Shown here one piece after another: positions 12,416 to 23,748 of a stretch of 64,000 nucleotides of DNA (positions within the stretch are counted from its first letter, which is position 1; each line of letters opens with the position of its first letter). The notes beneath the pieces were generated by a model. The model was given only the letters and a program-made list of their open reading frames with translations. It made no database searches and was not told the origin of the DNA. A program made the position numbers and the translations under genes. The stretch is from Paracentrotus lividus (taxonomy: Eukaryota; Echinodermata; Echinoidea; Camarodonta; Echinidae), in contig CALNVZ010003435.1 in assembly GCA_940671915.1 (NCBI GenBank), forward strand, positions 19,064,031 to 19,128,030. Reading direction: 5' to 3'.

Positions 12416-14940
12416 AAGAATGGAATCAGCAAACAAACAAAGTAAAAATGGAAAGAGCAAAAATTAAACAAAATTCATTGAACACCTGGATAATGATATG
12501 AAGAGAAATTTAGAAATCGGAAGATATATATAAAAAAAAAAAAAAAAGAAGAAGAAGAAGGGAGAGTAGGACAGAAAGATTATGAAGAATTATAAATGAT
12601 AAAGAAGGAAAAAAATAGAAGAAATGGAAGTGAAAGATACATAATGATAGCAATTTGATTACAACAAGAAAAAAATTGGACCTTACACACTCTCCACTCA
12701 TATAGGAAGCATTCAGCCTGTGCGGCTTATAATTGGGCCTCATCGCTATCTACATTAGGGTTCGAATGTGTGGGGACCGTAAAAGGGGTAAGGGAAAATG
12801 AACACCCAAAATTTCCAAAAATAAACGAATAAATAAATTTAAATAAACACAAAACCAAAACCCCGTTAAGCCAAATGTTTACTTTGCACATACCAGATAG
12901 ATATCTATAACCTATAGGCCGGCCATAACTGCAGCAAAGTCCTGAAGTGGGTAGGCCATCATCAATTCATCATCAGCATCATGGTAATCTTCATCATCTT
13001 CATCATCATCTTCATCATTACGTAAGGAGGTAAGACTAGCAACATAACACTTTTTGGGGATTCCCCACCGATTACGCACTGTCACGTGATCTAATACTGT
13101 GCTGTTATTGGTCGACATACGTACTCGCCCAGCTAGCTCATCTTCCATTATAACCATTTTCTCTTTTCGAGTCCACGGCTTTTTCCTGAGCAGTCTTCTG
13201 ATACTTTTTGTGTAATCTAACCGCTTATTTTTCCTTTATACTGACACTAATGGTACTGAATTAGGTCATTGATTGATCAATAAGTGAATAACGATACCGT
13301 TGCTTGGCTTCAGCCTTATCACGAGGTAAATCGTTATCGATTGTCACAGTTACAGACACAGGTTTTATAGAACAGCAGCTGAACTGGATAATGGATTGTA
13401 CTCTCGGCCTGCCTGGTCATCATGGAGTGTGCCGAACTGACGTCTCGCTGGGGTTCGCTATCCAACACCCATCCTCTGTGACTAAATTCAATGTATGTAT
13501 GGTGAGCCATGGCTTACAATCTATTATTTATGTGACACAGCAATGTGAAATGTGTTCTTTATAATACACCAACAATTTACAGACATGATGATAAAACAAA
13601 CAACACAGGGAAAAAAATCTGTGTCAGAATATCAAGGTGATTATTATTTACAAAGACTGGTTCATTTCTACATTGAAGCTTCTATAACTGGGTTCAATTC
13701 TGCAATATATTCACACATGAAAACAGAAAGTGATAAATATTCCCGTCCTGCAGTTTGCAAAGAGGGCAAAGAACTGCTCTTTTCCATCAATGAGAATTAT
13801 TTGAAGGTAACATGCGTGGAATTTTAGCTAGGTCGAATTTATGCTGAATATATGTGATACGTCTTGTCGAAATGAGAGAGAAGTCGCAGATCAAAGATCC
13901 GAGTAAATCGACAAACTAATAAAAAACTTCAAAATTTATTTCGGAGGAGAAATTTTTTTTTTTTTGATTTTGCTGTTCTACCATGCTTCATCTTTGTCTT
14001 CTGTTAAAAAAATGAGTGAAATGATAACGGGAAAGTGGTAAAAAAGCAGTTTTTCGGCGAGTGTTTTTTTTCGGTCATAATTTTTTTTCCGGACAATACA
14101 AGCGCACGTCACGCTCATTTCCCTCTCCGTTTAGGAAGTCAAATCTTCGCAGACGTTTTTCTCTTGATTTTGATTTCCAGAGCACCAATTCTCCTCGCGT
14201 TCAGAGGCTAATATCTCCACTTCTATTTACTCTTTACAGTCCGGGTTATATACTCAAAATTCAAGGCATGAATAAGCGATCAATAATATCTAAATAATGG
14301 ATTTCAAAATCGGCAGACTAGTCTCTCATTTCGACGTGACGCATCACATATATATATATATATTTAGTGATGCTTTTTCCTTCATTAATTAAGAAAGATA
14401 ATTTTGATTTTGATTTTCGGTAGGTGTTGGATTTTTTTTAACAGGGTGCAGTAAAAAGGTTTATGGGTATGTACAAAAGGTATGCTTATTTCCCAATCTT
14501 ACGGGGTGCACCAGCACCTTCAGCCACCCCCCTGGATCCGCGCCTGTAATTTCCTCAATTCCTGTTGAATCATTCTTCATTAATGAGCTGAACTGCTGAG
14601 GTTGTGAGCCACTTATGTACCTCAGTCATGGATCCAGCATTTGTCTCGCAAAAGATATGAGCCCGACGGTATGAGGATAATAGCCTATATAAAATCCTTT
14701 GTCACAGGCCATGCTAGGTCCGCTGTACTGCACAGCAACCGGTTCTCCCACTGTTTGTCTCCACACATTGAGACCTGAAAGCTATTTTGATTGATTTTTT
14801 TTTCTCTCTCTCTCCAGATGAAACAAATTACTTGTCCACTTGTTTTCTCCTCAAAATGGGAGTTTTATATGTTTCCCACTCTTCAGTATAAATATTTTTT
14901 TGGGGTGTAATTTTTGTATGTGGATTAATGTGCTTTGTCT

Positions 14941-15564
14941 GGATCCTGGCTAACTCGGCCCACTGGCTAACTCGGCCCGGTCCGAAAAAGTGGGCCGAGT
15001 TAGCCAGGGGTAATTGAATCGATCGTGATCGGTCGTAAGCACTTACATGTGACTTTTTGTGTTAAGTATGGGTATATTTCACAGTTGTCATCATTGATTT
15101 GATATGAAATTGTGCGATATATCATCTAGAAATATCCTAGTAAACTTTTCTTCTCCTGAAATACTTTAGAAATCGAGATTTTAGGTATTCACTACCGTAA
15201 TATTCACAAATTCAGCAGAAGTTATGTGCGCAAAGGCCTAGAGTCTATACACTGCATGCACTGGGCGCGCTTTGCCGCCGCTGGGGGAAATGCGTAGCGT
15301 TTTACGTACGGCAGTAACACCTAAAATATCGATTTTTGAAGTATTTCAGGAGAAGAAAAGTTTACCAGGAGATTTCTAGATGATATATCGCTCGATTCCA
15401 TATCAAATTAATGATGACAACTGTGAAAAATACCCATACTCAACACAAGTAAGTGCTTACTTGTGCTTACGATCGGTCACGATCGATTCAATGACCCCTG
15501 GCTAACTCGGCCCACTTTTTCGGACCAGGCCGAGTTAGCCTGTGGGCCGAGTTATCCGGCACCC
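14941..15564. mobile_element. Foldback non-autonomous DNA transposon, 8-bp target duplication
   Basis: Two inverted arms of about 270 bases (14941-15220 and 15300-15564) enclose a centre of roughly 80 bases. The arms share GGCTAACTCGGCC, TCCGAAAAAGTGGGCCGAG and TATATCATCTAGAAAT in opposite orientation. The 8-bp direct repeat CTTTGTCT flanks the element at 14933-14940 and 15565-15572. An 8-bp duplication with inverted termini fits hAT or sea urchin TU/foldback-type elements. No protein is encoded. The outermost bases of the two ends match imperfectly. Confidence 0.75.
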
Positions 15565-15614
15565 CTTTGTCTATATGATTTGCAGTCTAAAACCCAACCA
15601 ACCAACCAGCCAAG

Positions 15615-16307
15615 ATGCCTGTGAGTCTAGCTGAATGGAGGGTCAGGATCGGAAGATTCATCCAAAACGCTCCTGACATCAACAAGCAGGAAATGATCCA
15701 AAGATTCCTGGAAAGATGGAGAGCAAAGAAAGAGATGTCCAAGACTGCAGCGAGTCAACAACAATCAACATGTTTGTTATCAACAAAGACAACATGCCAA
15801 CAAGGAACACCCAGCTCTACTCCAGAGACCAACCCTGTACCAACATGTCACCCATCAAGCCAAACATGTCAACAAGAAACACCCAGCTCTACTCCAGAGG
15901 CCAACCCTGTACCAACATGTCAACCATCAAGCCAAACATCATGCCAACAAGGAACACCCAGCTCTACTACAGAGACCAACCCTGTACCAACATGTCAGCC
16001 ATCAAGCCAAACATTATGCCAACAAGGAACACCCAGCTGTACTCCAGAGACCGACTCTGTACCAACATGTCAGCCATCAAGCCAAACATCATGCCAACAA
16101 GAAACTTCCAGCTGTACTCCAGACACCAACCCTGTACCACATTTAAATGGAAGACGTCCTGCTGTCTGGTGTATCACTCAAGTCCTATTCACACTTCTGA
16201 TGTTGATGAAGACCTGTTTTCAAGGGTTTAGAAAGCAGTTGTGTATCTCGATGATCCTTGACCAATTTGATGGCCAATCATTGACATCACTGCCTTCAGA
16301 TACTAAG
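15615..16307 (+). CDS. Hypothetical exon with five 25-residue Thr/Pro/Cys-rich repeats
   Basis: I do not recognise this protein. The start lies in CCAAGATGCC. The first 45 or so residues (MPVSLAEWRVRIGRF onward) are basic and helical-looking with no signal peptide. They are followed by about five 25-residue (75-bp) repeats built on TNPVPTC, PSSQT and CQQGTPS. The frame then runs to ACTAAG|GTACGT at 16308, a good splice donor, so this may be a first coding exon and not a whole gene. It starts 43 bases beyond the target duplication of the foldback element. The homologous sequence at 6909-7680 is frameshifted. It may also be a non-coding repeat with chance openness, since 75 is a multiple of three. 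Confidence 0.4.
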
Positions 16308-16506
16308 GTACGTTAGTCATTTCACAATTTCATATGTATTTCAGTATGTATGTTTGACCACCTATGCTAGTATGCAGCAGAGGCCGCTGAGTGTTTTTGA
16401 ACTTGGAGGGGCTGAGCCGCAAGTAGGGGGGCGGCTGAAAAGGCTAAAAATCACAAATGTATGGTCATTTTTGTGTTTTTTTTACACATTTGCTGACGAA
16501 AGTGGG

Positions 16507-16509
<3 letters not shown>

Positions 16510-16547
<38 letters not shown>
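16510..16547. repeat. Poly-G tract of 38 bases
   Basis: An uninterrupted G run. The homologous site near 7880-7900 has a much shorter, interrupted run, so the length is unreliable. Confidence 0.85.
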
Positions 16548-17205
16548 CTGAAGCCCCAGCTTCCGCCTCCCCCTGTGCAGGACATTCCTCAAATGATTTG
16601 CCTTTCATTTTCAGTTCAATGGTGTAATACTGATTACCTCATGAACTGAAATAAGACTAAAAATGGGGTCGGAAGGTGATTTCTCTACAAATATTTTGTG
16701 ACAATGGTACCTTGTTCCTTGATTTGAATTTGAATAGTTTCTTATCAGATTGCTTGAGTAAAAAATCTCTGTTACAGGAATATTTCACTCTGTTTTCAAT
16801 TTGTATGTATATGAATTCCTATCTTAAACCATGGACCAAGCAGTATACTGTACAGTCAAAATTGTTTGAACTGAAGAAATACATGGTACCTTCGACGTAG
16901 AAAAAAGAATTGCCTTTAGAGGTTAAAAAACAATATTCAGATTTTAAAGAAAAATGACTTGAAAAGGCCTTCGAACTAAGGCGATTATTGGACTTGTGTG
17001 AGTTTTAATAAGGCAAGGGTGACTGTACCTATTATTGCCTGTCTTTAACAAAGCCAAGGGCATACATTGTAAGTATGTTTCTTGAACCGATTTCATTCTT
17101 TCTGAGATTATACAATTATAGTTGTTTCTTGTGAACTAAAACTGAAAAATAAATTTTCCCTTTTTTAAAGTTTGAATAGTAACTTTCTACAGGCCTTCAA
17201 GCGCT

Positions 17206-17330
17206 CCTACTTTTCCTACTTTTTCACTACTTTTTTGTCAACCTCCTACTTATCCTACTTTTTCTTTGAAATCTCCTACTTTTCCTACTTTTTAACTACT
17301 TTTTTGAAAAAGTGGAGGAAAAAAAAATTG
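17206..17330. repeat. CCTACTTTT-type short repeat
   Basis: Degenerate repetition of CTCCTACTTTTCCTACTTTTT-like units. The same theme appears at 8585-8710 and 22760-22890, so it is a dispersed low-complexity family. Confidence 0.6.
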
Positions 17331-18424
17331 TAGGCTTAGCCATAGGTTTGATATGAGACCGAAAATCCTGTCACTTGTTTTATTATTAGAATTAATGTAT
17401 TTGGGATATGTTTGGGTCTGCTCATTAATTAGAGACATGCATGTACATGTACATGAAGCATCCCTATTCATAACCTATCCACTTTTTCCTGCACATTATG
17501 GCACAACCAGTCGCAGCATCATGACATGAGTATCTGCGCGTATAAGAGTGTGTTCAATGTCCAGTTTCAAATTTATACGCCAACATGAATCATGATACAA
17601 AACGCAATTACAAAACACAAACACAAACGCGATCAGAGGTGCACCGTTCAGTGTCACAAATTTAAAGCTGATTATATTTCCATCGTCTTTAAATTCCCCG
17701 CTCTCAAAAAACAAACGTCTTCTCCTTTTTTCACTTGCACTGGAAACTTCCAGTGCAAGAGCACATTTAAACACGTTTGAAAACTCAATACTGTTCAGTG
17801 TCGCATTTCGTTGCAATCGCGATGCTCAAGGTTGTAAAATTGAAGCTGATTGTGTTTCAAAACGCATCTTTTTCGGCGTTTAAATTTAAATTGAGATTTT
17901 AAACACGTTTACTTTTACGACTGGGGATGGGGGACAGTGAACACTCACTTTGTTTCTCTTTATATCAGCGTTTTGTAATTGCGTTTTGTATCATGATTCA
18001 TGTTGGCGTATAAATTTGAAACTGGACATTGAACACACTCTAAGCATTATATGGGGGGAAAGTGCATTAAATATGTTATAGTTATTTTGTCTTTAGTTCG
18101 GAGAGATACATGTACATAATAACTGTAGATCTACTCAAATAAAAGGCAAAAAACGAAACTGGAGAAAGAATTTTCAGTCAAGTTTAATGCTTGTTTAGTG
18201 TATGAGTCTCTATAGGTTTTTTTTTAGGCACAGAGCACTGTAACTACCATTTGTCTATGAATGGAATCACCTAATGTTAAAACTGTTTCTGATGTTGGGA
18301 TCTGAGCTCAGATTGAAAATTGAAAATTTTTCAATTATGACAACTGAGATAAATTTATGCACCTTACATTGTTTAGAGTGCCAACTCAGCTTTGGCATTG
18401 TATCCTTTGACTATTTTAACCGAT

Positions 18425-18468
18425 GTGTCCGCCTCATAATCATGGTCATGGGTTCGATCCCCGGACAC
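18425..18468 (+). repeat. tRNA-like 3' half (SINE-type fragment)
   Basis: GTGTCCG (18425-18431) can pair with CGGACAC (18462-18468) like an acceptor stem, and GGTTCGATCCCC (18451-18462) matches a B box/T arm. Only 44 bases lie between the stem ends, so D-arm sequence is missing. A functional tRNA is unlikely; a tRNA-derived fragment is the better reading. Confidence 0.35.
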
Positions 18469-19222
18469 GTCATACCAAAAGACGTTAAAAAATGGTAGTT
18501 GCTGCTTCCCTGTTTGGCGTTCAACAAAAGGGGGATAGAGCAACGTCCTTTTGGCGCTGCTCACCGGCTGCCGTTCTCACGAGAAAAGGGGCAAAACTAA
18601 TATCCGGTCATCTTTATTTCGGACAATAAAATTTGGAGCATTGGAGCATTTGGAGCATAAGTTCATCTTTATTCCAGATCCATACGCATGCAGTAATCTA
18701 CAAATGTGGAGCATTATTATTTTCCTTTTTACTTTTCAAATTGCATACGCCATACTACAGTGTGTCCAACAGAAAATTCAAATGGCACTTTATATGAGTA
18801 GGCCTATGATTTGAAAATTAGCAATATAATTTTATAATCGTAAACTATCATTAATTTTTTTGTTTGATAGAAATGGCTTAAATTTTATGCCATATGGTCC
18901 ATTGAACACATTGATATACAATGTATGAGCCTTCTTTCAGCACTCATCAGAAAACCTCTCAGTCCAAGTTTCGTTATTACATTGAATAAAGTATGTAGTC
19001 CAGTTAAATCTTCATTCACTCTTATTTTATTTCTTTTTTTCTTTTTTTTAGAATTTGGGCCCACAACTTGCTGGCACATACTTAATTTTTTTTTAAAGAT
19101 GAAGGTTTAAGAAAATTGTCATGATATCTTTAATCAAACATAAAAAATATACTAAACATGTTGTTACATGTAGCTGAACCTGACTACACATACTACTTAA
19201 TACAAAGCTTGGATGAAGAGGT

Positions 19223-19444
19223 GGCTTATGCTAAAGTGTAGCGTTGTGGCGCGGCGCGGCGCGTTGAAAAGTTGAAATAATCGACGAAAAAAAAATAAGG
19301 TGTCTTGAACGGTGGTCTTGAAAGCGTCCTGCGAAAAAAAGGAAAAGATTCAGGATCGATTTTTGTGAAATTTTTGGAAATGGAAATGATTATCATTTCG
19401 GACTCGAGACTTTAGCATAAGCCCTTTTGTGGGATTAGTGTGCA

Positions 19445-19475
<31 letters not shown>

Positions 19476-20310
19476 AATTGTGTGACTAATAGTTCCAAAA
19501 CGATGAAAAGTTCGGCCGATCCTGTTTACGGCTATCGACAGCTATCGACATCGGCAGCAATCAGAAATCGCGATGGGCTAGTCCTGGGGTGTATTTCATC
19601 AAAGGACTTGTCGGCCGTTTTATCCGACAAACTGTTATAAGCTACTGAAATGCTTGCATCTGATTGGCTGAGAGCAAATTTGTTGGATAAAATTTGTTGG
19701 TATGACAAGTCATGTTGATGAAATATTATAAAACAGAACATTGATTAGATATCAATACTTTGTAACTAGTGAATTATTGTTATCAGTTTATGTACCTGCT
19801 GTTGCAGCCCCCTTGGCTTCACCCTCCGCCATCTTGACTTGTAGACTCTAGTCTAGGATCGATCACACAGTGCACATCGGACATCGACATCGATAACCGA
19901 ATTCGCTAATTAAATTGGGCAAACTAGTATTTTTAGTAAAAACATGGGGCACCCAGGACTTGACGACCCGGGGCCAATAGCTTTATATACTTTGGCGCCC
20001 CTCTGCAATTTGTGGGCGCCCCCCCCCCCCCTCCCAGGAGCTGACAATTAAGCCCCACCCCCCAAAAAAAAAAAGTCATCAGCTCAAATTTGGCGCCCCT
20101 TAATCTCCCACCCCAATGAATGGTGGGGCTTATTTACCAGCCTTTAATAATGAATAGGCAAATTAATGACATGCTAAATGTAGATGTCATCTTTAGAGAT
20201 GTGAACACATACTTAGGTCGATATGGGCTGTATTAATTTGCCATTGCCACCGTATTATAATGTTGAAGCTTATATTATCAGTTAAATAATATTTCTAATA
20301 GTAAGCAATA

Positions 20311-20344
<34 letters not shown>

Positions 20345-20419
20345 TAATAATATATATAATAATAATAATAGTATAATAATAATTAAAAATTTATCATTAT
20401 TATTATTATCATTATTATA

Positions 20420-20463
<44 letters not shown>

Positions 20464-20467
20464 TTTA

Positions 20468-20498
<31 letters not shown>

Positions 20499-20699
20499 CC
20501 GGCCTTTGTACTCACACAATGCCAGCTCCTAAATTCTTTTGTCTGGAAAGAAACTTGAATTTCCAAAATTTCACAAAAATCGATCCAGAATCTTTTTCTT
20601 TTTCGTAGGACGCTTTCAAGACACCTTTTTTTTTTCGTCGATTATTTCAACTTTTCAACGCGCCGCGCCGCGCCACAACGCTACACTTTAGCATAACCC
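19223..20699. mobile_element. hAT-like non-autonomous transposon with exact 8-bp duplication
   Basis: The terminal inverted repeats are about 155 bases long: the left begins GGCTTATGCTAAAGTG, and the right end read in reverse begins GGGTTATGCTAAAGTG. They continue through GGCGCGGCGCGGCGCG and GAAATAATCGACG. The 8-bp duplication GAAGAGGT is identical on both sides (19215-19222 and 20700-20707). The interior has a TG repeat at 19447-19472, GC-rich patches and a long TAA/TTA microsatellite, but no transposase. Length is 1477 bases. Target size and TIR form indicate the hAT superfamily by inference. Confidence 0.8.
20310..20500. repeat. TAA/TTA microsatellite with hairpin potential
   Basis: Runs of TAA alternate with runs of TTA, joined by AAATTTATCATTATT segments, so the tract can fold on itself. 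It lies inside the hAT-like element. Confidence 0.85.
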
Positions 20700-20707
20700 G
20701 AAGAGGT

Positions 20708-22990
20708 TTCCTGATGTGTCATGAACAAATGCTCTATCTTTGTGGTTATTGGACCATATCACATGAAATTGCATTCGCAGTTGATATTTATGTAATGTTG
20801 TAATTTTAATATTATACACATCTAGAGTGCCATTAACATTTTTGTGGGACATGCTGTACTTACATATATTGATGGATTCCAATGCAAAAGCATAGTGATC
20901 CTGTGAATTAGGACTTTATCAATGATGTTTCTCTTTTTTACACCAATAATAAACGCAATGCCTCTTTCCAAAAACAATTTCCAAGAAAATGATGTTAGGT
21001 TACAAGTTTGAACTCAAGTGGCAGAGACTGCATACAATGTACACGTATCCAGAGTTGATCATTCAGGTTGCTTTCAAGTCATAGGCATGCAAAAGAAAAC
21101 AAGGCATGGGGACTTTGCAAATGCAAAGAATTATTGGAAAATTAAAAAATAAACACTTTGTACTACCTAGTGAACATAAAACATCCATAGTAGTCTTAAA
21201 TTATACCTTTTGAGATAAACTACCGGTATTTTTTTATCTAAAACACAAAAATTTTCTGTTCATTGAAGGTTTAATACTCAAAGTAAATCTCAGCTTTGGC
21301 ATTATGCAATTGCGCTCAAAAATATTTTTATGCAATGTCCTTTCTCAATGAGTTAACCCATGGATTCTACGAGGTCCTATTAGAATCCATGGTTAAACAA
21401 AGGTACCATCCTTAGTTTCTGATGGCCTTAGTCCCAACTACTGGAATCAGATGAATTAGGGAATGCAAAGAACCAGAATCAGTGTGATATGTTATCCAAT
21501 AATGTTTACCAGAGATGATTTCAAATATGTGTAAGATACCTCAAAGCTTTGATGTTTGGCCATACACAAGAACAGAAAGTTGGGACAGGCAATACCTGAT
21601 GAATTGTAAAAGAAAGGTAACCAGTTACCACTAAAGTAGCTTGTCAATCTTGGCTCAGATGGACCAATGTAAACAAAACGTTTTGGATTTATGGTAAACC
21701 GAAATCTCACTGAGATGGAATTGACTGGCATGGTGCTATTCCTCCTTTGAAATCTACATGTGGCCTATAATGCCTTGCAAAAAGACCTGCGTTAGCTTGG
21801 AGATGGTGATGAGCAGACTATGGTTCTGGATCTCTTCTATAATATCTGAAGACATCCCCTTGCAGGAAGGAAGACTGCTGAAACCCAGTTTCATCTTGGT
21901 CTCCAATGAAATAATTTCCTTCAACACATACAAATGTTGCTGGCTATGAAAAGAGTGAATAGCATGCTTTAAGCAGAAAAATTGGTAATTTGTTCAAGAT
22001 CTCTACATGGCTATACCAGCAAGCAGGAATGGCAAGTTCATGAAAGAAATGTGAGAATACAGAAACATTACTAGGAAATTGAAAGATCCCCTGATGAAAG
22101 TGCAGCATTAACAATGTATTCAATGTCTTCTTGATATTAAACAGTTTTGGATAGAGGCAACCCTGTCTGTTTTTGCTGTCAAAAAGCGAAATGTTGATTA
22201 GAGTATAAAGTCATACATTGGATCACTGTTTGTTAACAGCATCAGTTTGATATCCTTTTAGCCATTGGGTATCTCTCAAGCTTAATCTCAGATTCAATCT
22301 GAAATAAAAGATAGGGACTTTCATCTAAAACATTTATCTAGTATGTATTCCATCATTGAGGGTGGGGGAGGGGGGTATAGATGTACTGCCTTGACTTTGA
22401 GTATAATGGATCTGGATCTATTAAAAAAAGATACAGTGCCAAACATGTATATTCATTTCCCTCAGGTGTTATCATTGAGAAAATGTAATTTTTTAATCTA
22501 CATGTACATGTACCTTATTGAACTTATCCTACCATCAGAAACAGCTTCAATATGATCCCAGGGATGTTATTAGGACATATTAGGAGATTTCCATTCATAA
22601 ACAGGTGATTATCATAACGATGGTACGTGTAGTTCTAATACTCTTAGCAGCAACCTTTAAAGACAACTCTAACTTTCCAAACAAATATTATACTTGACAG
22701 AAAATTATATCACAAGTTTGTTTTTCGTGTCGTATTTATGTACATTCTGCCCTTTTCATACAGATGAAATCCTACTTTTCTCCTTCTTTTTAAGATTAAA
22801 TCCTACTTTTATCTTACTTTTTTAAAAATTAAATCCTACTTTTATCCTACTTTTTGGAGAATTTTGCTCCTATTTTTCTCCTACTTTTTCATTCAAGCTG
22901 ACTTGAAGGCCTGTTTCTAGGTCATTTTTTACCTTTGACTTGTGATCATGTAGTCATGGGCAAATTTTTCTGACTTGGGTGAATTATATA
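20708..22990. other. Non-repetitive sequence, no gene recognised
   Basis: This could hold the promoter and 5' untranslated exon of the downstream gene, because the 2A exon starts directly after a splice acceptor, but I cannot place them. Short frames near 21492-21731 (minus) and 21758-21949 (plus) show no domain. 22760-22890 carries the CCTACTTTT-type repeat. Confidence 0.4.
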
Positions 22991-22992
22991 AT

Positions 22993-23127
22993 ATTGACTG
23001 GCCTTGAGGGGAACATCAGATATATTGCCCGCAACAGAATCATATTGGCTCATGTCTTTAGACAAGGGCAATATGGTTCTTTTAAGAGCAATATATTTGA
23101 TGTTCCCCGAAAGAATAGCCAGTCAAT
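22993..23127. mobile_element. Short hairpin element (MITE-like)
   Basis: ATTGACTGGC at the left end and GCCAGTCAAT at the right are inverted, as are GGGGAACATCAGATATATTGC-like and GCAATATATTTGATGTTCCCC-like blocks. The unit is about 135 bases. I cannot define a target duplication with certainty. Confidence 0.55.
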
Positions 23128-23605
23128 ATTTTTATTATCATAATCCAAATCAGATATCTAGAGTAAAATCATAAAAATTTAGATATCTTATCCTTGAAGA
23201 ATAGGGTTCATCTACTTTGTCGTGTTTTTATCAGGAAGTCTGAGCTTCACCATTGTTACGTAATAATGAAGTCGCGATCGTATCTTCATTAACATTATGA
23301 CGTAAACTGTTGCTGCGCGGAAGCAATATGATGCGTATCTCCTTTTATGCATCCTCAGATGCCAGGATGTGAGACCAGGCAAAATACAAAGGTAAATTTT
23401 GCGTTGTCTCAGCATGCAGAGAGGGTACGCGCATAGAGACCAAGGAAAATACAAATAATAATCCCTTCCCGATATTCATGAAATCTAGGGCAATACAGTT
23501 TTGTAAATGACCGGCTCAGATGTCTGATATGGGTAATAATATTAAATTAATCAATTGTATTCTCTTTCTGATATCATTTCAATTTAAAAAAATTTTTTTT
23601 TTTAG

Positions 23606-23748
23606 ATGTTCTCATCAACATCTTATTTTGGACGAGGCCTGTATTTCTGCATTCATCTGTCATCTTTCATTGGATTCTGTGTTCTCTACCTCTCAGTGAT
23701 TCTACTAATGAGATCTGGTGATGTAGAAACTAACCCAGGTCCAGAAAG
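23606..23748 (+). CDS. Exon 1 of NLR gene: hydrophobic leader ending in a 2A-like peptide
   Basis: The exon begins with ATG directly after a strong acceptor (poly-T then AG at 23604-23605), so an untranslated exon lies upstream. It encodes 47 residues plus two bases. Residues 12-35 are hydrophobic (IGFCVLYLSVILLM at 22-35), followed by RSGDVETNPGP at 36-46. That matches the 2A consensus D-V/I-E-x-N-P-G-P, where the ribosome skips the Gly-Pro bond (here G45/P46). In sea urchins, N-terminal 2A sequences are known on NLR proteins and can also act as signal sequences. The donor is AG|GTAATTATAG. The exon ends two bases into a codon and fits the Death exon at 35312 exactly, giving E-S-T-V-S. Linkage over an 11.5-kb intron is inference. 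Confidence 0.75.

Larger units (their letters stand above)
12416..20250 (+). repeat. Right (cleaner) version of the 8-9 kb direct duplication
   Basis: This is the second version of 3390-12390, shorter by roughly a tenth because it lacks most of the single-base insertions. It retains a readable ORF at 15615, a foldback element at 14941-15564 and the start of a complete hAT-like element at 19223. Apart from these I recognise no gene in it. Confidence 0.75.

Noticed and set aside
16510..16547. Biological significance of the 38-G tract
   Set aside because: The duplicate version of the locus has a much shorter tract, so length is likely a sequencing effect.
18425..18468. Functional tRNA gene
   Set aside because: Acceptor-like and T-arm sequence are only 44 bases end to end, so there is no room for a D arm and anticodon arm.
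23606..23748. Viral origin of the 2A peptide
   Set aside because: No viral replicase or capsid sequence is nearby, and 2A-like leaders are established in sea urchin NLRs and some retrotransposons.
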